Source of the DNA: Thermus neutrinimicus
GTDB lineage: Bacteria; Deinococcota; Deinococci; Deinococcales; Thermaceae
Length of the DNA: 64,000 nt
Reading direction: 5' to 3'
Assembly: GCF_022760955.1 (NCBI RefSeq)
Contig: NZ_JAKTNU010000002.1
Coordinates: 124,001-188,000 of the forward strand
A program made the position numbers and the translations under genes. Under the pieces are notes generated by a model, which saw only the letters and a list, made by a program, of their open reading frames with translations, made no database searches and was not told the origin of the DNA. This document shows, in pieces, positions 18,435-28,519 of this stretch (position 1 is the first letter of the stretch; every line of letters begins with the position of its first letter).

Positions 18435-18479
18435 ATGGCCGCGCAATACATGAAGGCGCGGGAATCCCTAAGGAGGTAA
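18435..18479 (+). other. Candidate leader ORF upstream of the pilin gene
   Basis: A 14-codon frame (MAAQYMKARESLRR) inside the pilA4 leader ends in TAA 6 nt before the pilin ATG. The pilin Shine-Dalgarno AAGGAGG (18470-18476) forms the last codons of this frame, so ribosomes finishing it would cover the pilin start region. A six-pair stem (CCGCGC/GCGCGG) lies within it. It may be accidental: no Shine-Dalgarno of its own is clear. Confidence 0.3.
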
Positions 18480-18485
18480 AGAGGT

Positions 18486-18848
18486 ATGCGTAACGCAAAA
18501 GGCTTCACCCTGATTGAGCTTCTGATCGTCATCGCCATCATCGGTATCCTGGCAGCGGTCCTGGTACCCAACCTGCTCCAGGCCCGGCGCACAGCCCAGA
18601 TCCGCGCGGAACAGGCTTACGCACAGAACGTCTACAAGGTTGCTAATGCCGCGATCGCTGAGAACCCCAACATTGCCCAGAACGAGGTCCAAAAAACTTG
18701 TCTGAATTCCTATAGCGTAGGCGCCTACAGTGCTGGCACGGCGCCCCAAACTCTGACCACCTGTGACGTTACCTACGACCCCACCACTCAGGTAGTTACA
18801 GTGACATACGGCGGCGCTACCAATCCCAACGAAACTATAGGCCAGTAG
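18486..18848 (+). CDS. pilA4: Major type IV pilin (PilA4 position)
   Basis: A 120-residue pilin starting MRNAKG^FTLIELLIVIAIIGILAAVLVPNLLQARR, the classic type IVa N-terminus with Gly at -1, Phe1 and Glu5. The C-terminal domain is short and has one Cys pair that could close a D-region loop (in QKTCLNSY and TTCDVTY). Position directly after comZ matches pilA4, the subunit of the wide, competence-related pilus in T. thermophilus; the globular part is diverged, as expected of a surface-exposed pilin, so the paralogue name is moderately certain. It has its own promoter and ends at a strong terminator. Confidence 0.8.
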   Translation: MRNAKGFTLIELLIVIAIIGILAAVLVPNLLQARRTAQIRAEQAYAQNVYKVANAAIAENPNIAQNEVQKTCLNSYSVGAYSAGTAPQTLTTCDVTYDPTTQVVTVTYGGATNPNETIGQ

Positions 18849-18860
18849 TTTTCCTTCAGG

Positions 18861-18901
18861 AAACACTGGGTGGGCGAAACGCCTACCCAGTGTTTGCTTT
18901 T
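18861..18901 (+). terminator. Rho-independent terminator of the pilin operon
   Basis: AAACACTGGGTGGGC (18861-18875) pairs with GCCTACCCAGTGTTT (18881-18895) over 15 bp with one G-T wobble, closing a GAAAC loop and followed by GCTTTTA. It lies 12 nt after the major pilin stop codon. Confidence 0.9.
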
Positions 18902-19085
18902 AGCAATCAATGACCAATCTAGCGAACCTTTTTGGCCGCCTCTCCCAAGAGCTCCCGGTTGTGCAAGATGGCGCCCAGGCGCATGGAATCGGTGAACACC
19001 GCCTGCCGCCCCAAGCCCTGCCGGTAGCGGAGGGCCCTAGAGGCGAACCCCGCATGTCGGCCAGGTATATCCGCCAATCACGCAA
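18900..19085 (-). pseudogene. Truncated, frameshifted HEPN-domain gene
   Basis: A TTG at 19085 opens LRDWRIYLADM, a typical HEPN (DUF86) N-terminus. The frame then shifts: the continuing homology RALRYRQGLGR, then MRLGAILHNRELLGEAAKK is read in another frame and ends at a stop after KVR. The C-terminal half, including the RxxxxH catalytic motif, is absent. It overlaps the frameshifted MNT gene upstream, so both halves of this toxin-antitoxin pair are dead. Confidence 0.75.
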
Positions 19086-19355
19086 CCTTTAACGCCTCCC
19101 GCTCCATAAGGGGCCGCAGTTCGGGCCGCAAGGTGTGCTCCATGACCAGGTCCACGGGCCTCCCTAGAAGCTCCTGCAGAAAGAGCTTCAAGCCCATATA
19201 GCCCAGGAAACCGGGCGGGCGGAAAAACGGACCAAAAAGTCCACATCGCTTTCCTCCCCCGCCTCCCCTCGAGCCGAGGAGCCAAAATGGTAAAAGGCCT
19301 CCACCCCAAACCGTTCCCTCAACTCCTCCCGGTAAGGCCCTATCCTGGTCCTCAC
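19078..19355 (-). pseudogene. Frameshifted MNT nucleotidyltransferase gene
   Basis: From a GTG at 19355 the frame gives VRTRIGPYREELRERFGVEA, then FYHFGSSARGEAGEESDVDF, the MNT signature with GSS and D-x-D. At a run of five A on the plus strand (19223-19227; T on the coding strand) the frame is lost. One extra T would restore RPPGFLGYMGLKLFLQELLG, RPVDLVMEHTLRPELRPLME and a stop at 19078. The lesion is a one-base deletion in a homopolymer. Being next to a truncated HEPN gene makes real decay likelier than a read error. Confidence 0.75.
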
Positions 19356-19641
19356 CTCCTGGGGCCCCAGGGCACCTCCACGGTACCACCTGGCCCTCCC
19401 CGTAGGGTGCGTGAGGAGGGAGGGCCGGAAGAGGCCAGCATGAGGCCAGGACGGCAAAAGCCTTCTTCCCCACCCTCAGCCTGAAGGCCCCGGTACACAG
19501 GCGTCACCCCCACGCGCGGGTGTGGCGTGGGACACCCCCTCCAGCAACTCCGTGCCGCTCGGGCTAGGCCCCTCCCGGGCCGGGTACTCCCCGGCGGTTA
19601 ACCGCAGAAGGGGCTTGGCGGCCTCACCCTTCCCACCCCTT
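19356..19641. other. Intergenic stretch without a recognisable gene
   Basis: No coding frame with family features is visible between the decayed MNT gene and scpA. The only structure seen is a short inverted repeat, CCCACGC/GCGTGGG around 19512-19531, with no following T-run, so it is not a convincing terminator. Confidence 0.5.
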
Positions 19642-20340
19642 CTATCCGCCCCCAAGGAAGCCCCCTTCCCTGCCCAGCTGGGCGGGAGAGGGGGGAAAGG
19701 GCGCCTCCTCTTCCCTCTCCCTGGCCACCAGCCAGAGGGGGCCAAAGTTCTCCGCCTGCTCCAGCGCCACCCTCCCCAGGCGGTGGGCCTCCAAGAGGGC
19801 GGCGAAGCCCACGGCCTTCTCCTCCCAGGTCCTCAAGGGGAGCTGGTGAAAGGCCAGACGCCCCTTCAGGAAGGCCTTGATCCGAGCCCAGGCCTCCATG
19901 AGGCCAAACCGCTCCCGGCCCAGGGCCAAGACCGCTTTCCTAAAGGGCCTTGCCGCCTCGGCCAGGGCCCGGGGTGGAAGGCGGAGGGCGGGCTTGGGAA
20001 GGGGAGGAGGGGGGACGGGGATCAGGCGGGAGCGCCTCCTAAGCCGCTCCTCCAAAAAGGCCACGGTCTCCGAAAGGTCCAAAAGCGCCCGCACCAGGGA
20101 GGCCTCCTCCCCTTCCTCCCTGGGGGCAAGGGCCCTTTCCGGGGAAAGCCTCAGGACCAGCAACTCCGCCAGGATGGGGAGGAGCTCGCTTCTCTCCTTT
20201 AGGTCCTCGGGGACCTGGGAAAGGGCCTGCTCCACGATGGCGAGCACGGGTAAAGCCCTGGGGGAGATACGCCCCCGCCTCAAGGCCTCCCGCAACTCCT
20301 GGGGGGTGCCGGAAAACCCGGGGACCTCGAGGCGGATCAC
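19642..20340 (-). CDS. scpA: Segregation and condensation protein A (ScpA)
   Basis: A 232-residue kleisin-type ScpA that bridges the SMC dimer in the bacterial condensin. The N-terminal part (ISPRALPVLAIVEQAL, then ELLPILAELLVLRLSPERAL) and the central Pro-rich linker followed by a winged-helix-like C-terminus (TWEEKAVGFAALLEAHRLGRVALEQAENFGPLWL) match the family. The C-terminal tail is Glu/Pro/Gly rich. Translation starts at GTG 20340, overlapping the trpS stop (GTGA), so the two are coupled. scpB is not in this window. Confidence 0.85.
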   Translation of the reverse strand: MIRLEVPGFSGTPQELREALRRGRISPRALPVLAIVEQALSQVPEDLKERSELLPILAELLVLRLSPERALAPREEGEEASLVRALLDLSETVAFLEERLRRRSRLIPVPPPPLPKPALRLPPRALAEAARPFRKAVLALGRERFGLMEAWARIKAFLKGRLAFHQLPLRTWEEKAVGFAALLEAHRLGRVALEQAENFGPLWLVAREREEEAPFPPSPAQLGREGGFLGGG

Positions 20341-21350
20341 CGGTACACGGGGCGCTTGCTGGGGAGAAGAAGCCCCACCTTCTCCCGCACCTCCTCCATG
20401 GTGGCCTGGGCCACGGCCCGGGCCCGCCTGGCCCCCTCGAGGAGGGCATCCATCACGTAGTCCGGGTCCTTCCTAAGCTCCTCCGCCCGCTCCCGGATGG
20501 GGCGGAGGACCTTCATCATCTCCTCAAAGAGGACCCGCTTCACCACCAAGGTCCCGATCCCCGCCTTGCGGTACTCCTCCTTCAGGACCTCCACCAGCTC
20601 CTTGGGGGCGAAGTAGGAAAGGTAGGTGAACACCACGGTCCGCCCCGGGTCCCCGGGGTCGGAGAGGCGGATGCGCTGGGGGTCGTCGGGAAGGTGGCGG
20701 ATCTTCTCCCAGATGCTCCCCTCCTCCTCCAGGAGGCCGATGGTGTTGCCCAGGGACTTGCTCATCTTGGCCTTGCCGTCTATGCCCGGCACCCTGGGGG
20801 CCTCGGGGTTGAGAAGGGCTTCGGGCTCGGGGAAGGTTTCCCCGAAAAGGGCGTTGAAGCGGCGGGCGATCTCCCGGGTGAGCTCGATGTGCTGCACCTG
20901 GTCCTCCCCCACGGGGACGGTATCCGCCTTGTAGATGAGGATATCCGCCGCCTGCAGGACCGGGTACATGAGGAGCCCGCTCCACACCGCCTCCTGCTTG
21001 GCGGCCTTGTCCTTGAACTGGGTCATGCGGGTGAGGTCCCCCAAGGGGGTTATGGTGGTGAAAACCCAGGAAAGCTCCGTGTGCTCGGGCACATGGGACT
21101 GGACGAAGAGGGTGACATTTTCCGGGTTGAGGCCCGCCGCCATGTTCACCAAGGCGGCCTCAAAGGTGCGCCGGGCCAAGGTCGAGGGGTCGTAGGCCAG
21201 GGGGTTGGTGAGGGCGTGGTAGTCCACGATGCAGAAAAAGGCCTCCCGCCCCAGGCGCTCCCCCAGCTCCACCCACTGTTTGATGGCCCCCAGGTAGTTG
21301 CCGATGTGGATCTCCCCCGAGGGCTGGATGCCGGAAAGAACCCGCGTCAT
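20337..21350 (-). CDS. trpS: Tryptophanyl-tRNA synthetase
   Basis: A class I aminoacyl-tRNA synthetase of 337 residues that charges tRNA-Trp. It begins MTRVLSGIQPSGEIHIGNYLG (the HIGH-like motif is HIGN) and has the KMSKS loop (DGKAKMSKSLGNTI) with EDQVQHIELTREIARRFN between. The ATG at 21350 is chosen over the longer open frame, which runs through a tRNA gene. An extended -10 box (TGCTATTCT, complement of 21358-21366) sits 7 nt upstream and directly abuts the terminator of the upstream tRNA-Leu, so trpS has its own leaderless start. Confidence 0.95.
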   Translation of the reverse strand: MTRVLSGIQPSGEIHIGNYLGAIKQWVELGERLGREAFFCIVDYHALTNPLAYDPSTLARRTFEAALVNMAAGLNPENVTLFVQSHVPEHTELSWVFTTITPLGDLTRMTQFKDKAAKQEAVWSGLLMYPVLQAADILIYKADTVPVGEDQVQHIELTREIARRFNALFGETFPEPEALLNPEAPRVPGIDGKAKMSKSLGNTIGLLEEEGSIWEKIRHLPDDPQRIRLSDPGDPGRTVVFTYLSYFAPKELVEVLKEEYRKAGIGTLVVKRVLFEEMMKVLRPIRERAEELRKDPDYVMDALLEGARRARAVAQATMEEVREKVGLLLPSKRPVYR

Positions 21351-21365
21351 GCCCTTAAGAATAGC

Positions 21366-21386
21366 AAAAACCCCGCATAAGCGGGG
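21366..21386 (-). terminator. Terminator after tRNA-Leu
   Basis: On the minus strand CCCCGC-TTAT-GCGGGG is followed by TTTTT, 6 nt after the tRNA 3' end. The T-run leads directly into the trpS -10 box. Confidence 0.85.
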
Positions 21387-21391
21387 CCTTT

Positions 21392-21478
21392 TGGTGCCGG
21401 GGGCGGGACTTGAACCCGCACGTCCGCAAGGACACACGACCCTGAATCGTGCGCGTCTACCAATTCCGCCACCCCGGC
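21392..21478 (-). tRNA. tRNA-Leu (anticodon CAG)
   Basis: The minus strand gives an 87-nt class II tRNA: acceptor GCCGGGG pairing with CCCCGGC, D-arm with GGCGGAATTGGTAGACGC, anticodon stem CACGA/TCGTG around loop TTCAGGG (anticodon CAG, reading CUG), a long variable arm typical of tRNA-Leu, GTTCAAGTC in the T-loop, and an encoded CCA end (21392-21394). Confidence 0.96.
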
Positions 21479-21523
21479 AGACGCAAGGGTTATTGTACGG
21501 AAGGGCCCTTATCCCGTCAAGTC

Positions 21524-21928
21524 CTAGCGCCAAAGGGTGAGGAGGGCGAGGATTACCGCCAGGGCGCTGAAGTAGAGCATGAGCCGGTTTAGGGCGGTGT
21601 TGATGTCCCCCTTGAGCTCCTGACGCAAGGAAGCCATATCTCCCTTTAGCTCCTGGCGCAGGGAGGCCATATCCCCCTTCAGCTCCTGCCGCAAGGAGGC
21701 CATCTGCTCCCCAAGCCGGCCCTCCAAAGCCCCCATCTCCGCCTTGAGCTCCTGGCGCAGGGAGGCCATCTCGCCCTTAAACTCCTGGCGCAGGCCCGCT
21801 ATGTCGCCCTTAAGCTCTTGGCGCAGGAGGTCCATGCGGTTTTCCAGGGAAGTTATGCGCTCCGGAAGGGTGGCCATCACCCCTTCCACGATCCCTTCCA
21901 GCTTGTAAAGCCGCTCCTCCGTGGTCAT
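21524..21928 (-). CDS. Hendecad-repeat coiled-coil protein with C-terminal membrane anchor
   Basis: A 134-residue protein of unknown role. After MTTEERLYKLEGIVEGVM comes a run of about seven 11-residue units of the form LRQELKGDMAS (two adjacent copies nearly identical also at DNA level, 21599-21700), then a single hydrophobic helix at the C-terminus (LMLYFSALAVILALLTLW). Eleven-residue periodicity suggests a slightly right-handed coiled coil attached to the membrane by its tail. ATG 21928 is preferred over 21946 because the longer form would overlap the TATGCT box. It diverges from the leu operon. Confidence 0.7.
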   Translation of the reverse strand: MTTEERLYKLEGIVEGVMATLPERITSLENRMDLLRQELKGDIAGLRQEFKGEMASLRQELKAEMGALEGRLGEQMASLRQELKGDMASLRQELKGDMASLRQELKGDINTALNRLMLYFSALAVILALLTLWR

Positions 21929-21951
21929 CTGACTTAAGGCTAGCATAGCCC

Positions 21952-21980
21952 TTGACCCCGGGGCAAAGGAAGCGTAGGCT
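21952..21980 (+). promoter_or_regulatory. Promoter of the leuCDB operon
   Basis: TTGACC (21952-21957) and TAGGCT (21975-21980) are 17 bp apart. The -10 ends 8 nt before the ATG of the leader peptide, so transcription should start at or next to that ATG. Confidence 0.8.
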
Positions 21981-21988
21981 ATAGGGCA

Positions 21989-22036
21989 ATGCGGCGGGGC
22001 TTCCTGCTAGACCTAGGCCGGGCAGGCCCGGCATAG
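21989..22036 (+). CDS. Leucine leader peptide
   Basis: A 15-codon frame, MRRGFLLDLGRAGPA, with three Leu codons (CTG, CTA, CTA) clustered at codons 6, 7 and 9; CTA looks rare in neighbouring genes, which favour CTG and CTC. It begins just after a good promoter and is followed by alternative hairpins and a terminator before leuC, the layout of an amino-acid attenuator. No separate function of the peptide is expected; its translation senses charged tRNA-Leu. Notably the matching tRNA-Leu(CAG) gene lies only 0.5 kb away. Confidence 0.75.
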   Translation: MRRGFLLDLGRAGPA

Positions 22037-22082
22037 GGAAGCCCTGTTGCCTTCCCCCGGGCCCAAAACCCGGGGGATTTTT
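21996..22082 (+). promoter_or_regulatory. Transcription attenuator of leuCDB
   Basis: Segment 1 GGGCTTCC (21997-22004, inside the leader peptide) pairs perfectly with segment 2 GGAAGCCC (22037-22044). Segment 2 also includes GGGAAG (22036-22041), which pairs with CTTCCC (22051-22056), the start of segment 3. Segment 3 CCCCCGGG (22054-22061) pairs with segment 4 CCCGGGGG (22069-22076), a terminator followed by ATTTTT. Ribosome stalling on the Leu codons would cover segment 1 and free segment 2 to block the terminator. Confidence 0.75.
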
Positions 22083-22096
22083 CCAAGGGAGGGAGC

Positions 22097-23509
22097 ATGG
22101 GAAAAACGCTTTACGAGAAGGTATGGGAGGCGCACGAGGTAAGGAAGCTCCGAAGCGGGCAAAGCCAGCTTTTCATCGACCTGCACCTCCTGCACGAGGT
22201 GACGAGCCCCCAGGCCTTCGGGATGCTTAAGGACCTCGGCCTTAGGGTACGCTACCCCCACCGCACCTTCGCTACCGTGGACCACATCGTCCCCACCCAC
22301 GACCGCACCGAGCCCTTCCAGGACCCCTTGGCCCAGAGCATGCTGGAGGCCCTGCGCCAGAACACCAGGGAGCACGGCATCACCTTCTTCGACCTGGGAA
22401 GCGGGAACCAAGGCATCGTGCACGTGATCGGCCCCCAGCTGGGCCTGACCCAGCCCGGGATGACCATCGCCTGCGGGGACTCCCACACCTCCACCCACGG
22501 GGCCTTCGGGGCCGTGGCCTTCGGCATCGGCACCAGCCAGGTGCGGGACGTCCTCGCCACCCAGACCCTGGCGGCCCAGAAGCTTAAGGTGCGGCGCATC
22601 AACATCGAGGGGAAGCTTTCCCCCGGGGTCTACGCCAAGGACGTGATCCTGCACATCATCCGCCACCTGGGGGTGAAGGGAGGGTTGGGGTACGCCTACG
22701 AGTACGGGGGAAGCGCGGTGGAGGCCATGGATATGGAAAGCCGCATGACCCTGTGCAACATGTCCATTGAGGGCGGGGCCCGCATCGGCTACGTTAACCC
22801 CGACGAGACCACCTTTGCCTACCTGGAAGGCCGGCCCTATAGCCCCAAGGGAGCGGAGTGGGAGGAGGCCAAGCGGCGCTGGAAAAGCTTCGCCTCTGAC
22901 CCCGACGCCACCTACCACGACGTGGTCACCTTCCGGGCGGAGGAGATCCCCCCCACGGTCACCTGGGGCATCAACCCCGGGCAGGCGGTGCCCATAGACG
23001 GGAGGATTCCCCTTTTGGAGGAGCTTCCCCCAGAGGAGCGCCCGGTGGCCGAGGAGGCCTTGGCCTACATGGGCCTTAAGCCCGGCCAGCCCATCAAGGG
23101 AGTACCCATCCAGGTGGCCTTCATCGGCAGCTGCACCAACGCCCGGCTTTCCGACCTGCGGGAGGTGGCCCGCTACCTCAAGGGCCACCAGGTGAAGAAG
23201 GGGGTGCGGGCCCTGGTGGTGCCGGGGTCGGAGTGGGTGGCCAAGAAGGCGGAAGAGGAGGGCATCGCCGAGGTCTTCCGGGAGGCGGGGTTTGAGTGGC
23301 GGAACCCGGGGTGCTCCATGTGCCTGGCCATGAACCCCGACCGCCTGCAGGGAGACGAGCTGGCGGCCAGCTCCTCCAACCGCAACTACAAGGGAAGGAT
23401 GGGAAGCCCCAAGGGACGCACGGTGCTCATGAGCCCCCTCATGGTGGCGGCGGCGGCGGTGGCGGGGGAGATCGCCGACGCCCGGGAAGTGTTTGGGATC
23501 GGGAGGTAA
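22097..23509 (+). CDS. leuC: 3-isopropylmalate dehydratase large subunit
   Basis: The aconitase-family large subunit (470 residues) that, with LeuD, isomerises 2- to 3-isopropylmalate in leucine synthesis. The three Fe-S cysteines are visible: [13 protein letters not shown] (first Cys), [12 protein letters not shown], and the [12 protein letters not shown] pair. The N-terminus [15 protein letters not shown] and HEVTSPQAF are typical of the bacterial LeuC type. A strong GGGAGGGAG ribosome site precedes the ATG, just after the attenuator. leuD follows 3 nt after the stop. Confidence 0.97.
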   Translation: MGKTLYEKVWEAHEVRKLRSGQSQLFIDLHLLHEVTSPQAFGMLKDLGLRVRYPHRTFATVDHIVPTHDRTEPFQDPLAQSMLEALRQNTREHGITFFDLGSGNQGIVHVIGPQLGLTQPGMTIACGDSHTSTHGAFGAVAFGIGTSQVRDVLATQTLAAQKLKVRRINIEGKLSPGVYAKDVILHIIRHLGVKGGLGYAYEYGGSAVEAMDMESRMTLCNMSIEGGARIGYVNPDETTFAYLEGRPYSPKGAEWEEAKRRWKSFASDPDATYHDVVTFRAEEIPPTVTWGINPGQAVPIDGRIPLLEELPPEERPVAEEALAYMGLKPGQPIKGVPIQVAFIGSCTNARLSDLREVARYLKGHQVKKGVRALVVPGSEWVAKKAEEEGIAEVFREAGFEWRNPGCSMCLAMNPDRLQGDELAASSSNRNYKGRMGSPKGRTVLMSPLMVAAAAVAGEIADAREVFGIGR

Positions 23510-23512
23510 GCC

Positions 23513-25152
<1,640 letters not shown>

Positions 25153-25157
25153 GGAAT

Positions 25158-25697
25158 ATGCTCCGCTACCGCTTCACCGCCGAGGAGTTCCACCGCCTGG
25201 CCGAGGCCGGCATCCTTCCCGAGGACGCCCGGGTGGAGCTGGTGAAGGGGGAGATCGTCACCATGAGCCCGGTAGGCAAACGCCACATGGCGGCCGTGAA
25301 GCGCCTCATGCACCTTCTCTTTCCCCTGCAACAGGCAAGGAAAGCCCTCCTGCAAATCCAAGACCCCCTAAGGCTCTCCCCGGAAAGCGAACCCCAGCCC
25401 GACCTGGTCCTCCTCGCCTACCGGGAGGACTTCTACCGGGACCGGATCCCGGAGGCCCAGGATGCCTTCTTGGTGGTGGAGGTGGCGGAGACCTCCTTGG
25501 ACTACGACCTAAACGTAAAAACCCCCCTCTACGCCAAGGCGGGCATCCCCGAGGTCTGGGTGGTGGACCTGGAAGGCAGGCGGGTTCTGGTGCACAGGGA
25601 GCCCCAGGGGGAGACTTACCGGGAGGTGCGTACCCTTCACCCCGGGGACACCCTGGTCCATATGGGCGTGGAGATCCCCGTGGAGGAGATTCTATGA
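25158..25697 (+). CDS. Uma2 family (DUF820) putative endonuclease
   Basis: A 179-residue Uma2/DUF820 protein, a PD-(D/E)xK-like fold often annotated as a restriction endonuclease but without a proven role. Features: RFTAEEFHRLAEAGILPEDARVELVKGEIV (Glu-x-x-x-Gly-Glu), QPDLVLL (Asp), AFLVVEVAETSLDYDLNVKTPLYAKAGIPEVWVVD (E-x-A and Lys). These acidic residues and the Lys form the presumed metal site. It lies between leuB and an SDR gene; TAAAAT 7 nt before the ATG suggests a leaderless transcript, and ATGA at 25694 couples it to the SDR. Uma2 genes are often multicopy in genomes, so its link to leucine synthesis may be incidental. Confidence 0.88.
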   Translation: MLRYRFTAEEFHRLAEAGILPEDARVELVKGEIVTMSPVGKRHMAAVKRLMHLLFPLQQARKALLQIQDPLRLSPESEPQPDLVLLAYREDFYRDRIPEAQDAFLVVEVAETSLDYDLNVKTPLYAKAGIPEVWVVDLEGRRVLVHREPQGETYREVRTLHPGDTLVHMGVEIPVEEIL

Positions 25698-26424
25698 GGA
25701 AGACCCTAATCCTCACCGGGGCGAGCCGGGGGATCGGCCGGGCCCTGGCCCTGGAGCTGGCCCGGGCGGGCTACGACCTGGTGCTGAACGCCCGCTCAGA
25801 AGGGCCCTTGGGGGAGGTGGCCGAGGAGGTGCGGGCCCTGGGGGCCAGGGTGGAAACGGTGGCGGGAAGCGCCGGGGAGGCCCAGGTGGCCGAGAGGCTG
25901 GTGAGAAAGGCCGAGGGCCTAGGGGGGTTTTACGGCTACATCCACAACGCCGGGGTCCTCCACCCAGGGCCTTTGGTCTATGAGCTTGCCAAGCCCCTAT
26001 TCCTGGAGGTCCTCGAGGCCAACCTCATCGCCGGCTACCAGCTGGCCCGCTTCGCCTATCCCCTCCTCCGGAAAAAGGGGGAAGGGGTGGTGGTCTATGT
26101 GGGCTCCGGGGCGGCCGAGTCCAACCTTCCCGGCATCGGGGCCTATGCGGTGGCCAAGGCGGCGGAGGAGCACCTGGCCCGGCAGCTGGCCGCCGAGGTG
26201 CCCGAGGTCACCTGCTTCATCTACCGGCCTGGGGTGGTGGAAACCGAGATGCAACGCCAGGCCCGCGAGGCCCAGGGAAGCGCCGCCCTGGTATTGCATC
26301 AGGTTTTCCGCGGGTACAAGGAGGAAGGCCGCCTCCTAAGCCCCAAGGAGGCCGCCTATGCCCTGGTGCGCCTTCTCCCCAGGGCGCGCCAGTTTCATGG
26401 AAAGATCGCAACCTGGAGGGACGC

Positions 26425-26428
<4 letters not shown>
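25694..26428 (+). CDS. SDR-family NAD(P)-dependent oxidoreductase
   Basis: A 244-residue classical short-chain dehydrogenase. Motifs: TLILTGASRGIGRALALELA (nucleotide-binding TGxxxGxG), IHNAGVLHPG (NAG), catalytic Ser in VYVGSGAAESNLPGIGAYAVAKAAEEHLA with Tyr and Lys of YxxxK, and RPGVVETEMQ. The substrate is unknown. ATGA overlaps tie it to the Uma2 gene before it and ilvD after it, so it may be expressed with branched-chain amino-acid genes. Confidence 0.92.
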
Positions 26429-28091
<1,663 letters not shown>

Positions 28092-28095
<4 letters not shown>

Positions 28096-28484
28096 GGCTT
28101 CTCCGGCCGCTTGACCGCATCGGGGGCGAGGTTTAAGCCTCGCCCCTTGGCTATCTCCTCCGGGGCGAAGGGATCCCCCTTGGCCTGGAGAAGGACCCTA
28201 AGGTGGTTTAAAAGGGCGGCCAGCTCCTCGTCCTTGAGCTGGGCGAAGCCAGGCATGAGCCCGGCCTCCCCCTTTTTCCCGTAGAGGACCACCAGGACCA
28301 GGTACCGCCTTCCCTCCGGGGTGGCGAACAGGGGAGCCGAGGCCTGAAGGCCCGGATAAGGCCGCACCCCCTGGCCCTTCTCCCCGTGGCAGACGGCACA
28401 GGTCCGGGTCCAAAGCCCCCCCGCCCCCTGGGCCAGGGCTGCCCCCAGGCCCAGAAGGAAGAGGAGGGGCCAAAGCCGCTTCAT
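28092..28484 (-). CDS. Exported c-type cytochrome
   Basis: A 130-residue protein with signal peptide (MKRLWPLLFLLGLGAALAQG) and one haem c site CAVCH near residue 32, followed by KGQGVRPYPGL and a distal Met ligand in GLMPGFAQL. It is a small class I cytochrome c, probably periplasmic and carrying electrons in respiration. The gene converges with ilvD, overlapping by 4 nt. Confidence 0.9.
28123..28146 (+). terminator. Possible terminator-like hairpin after ilvD
   Basis: GGGGCGAGG and CCTCGCCCC form a perfect 9-bp stem with a TTTAAG loop, 28 nt after the ilvD stop. It lies within the 3' coding part of the convergent cytochrome gene and has no T-run, so its role as terminator is uncertain. Confidence 0.35.
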
Positions 28485-28519
28485 GGGACCAGTATAGGGG
28501 GTCCTCGAGGCTAGGGCCT

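Noticed and set aside
18367-18485. c-di-GMP (GEMM) riboswitch in the pilA4 leader
   Set aside because: Pilin leaders can carry such switches, but the conserved GEMM core sequence and paired helices could not be matched here.
19509-19531. Hairpin as terminator or attachment site
   Set aside because: Stem of 7 bp, no T-run and no partner repeat elsewhere in the window.
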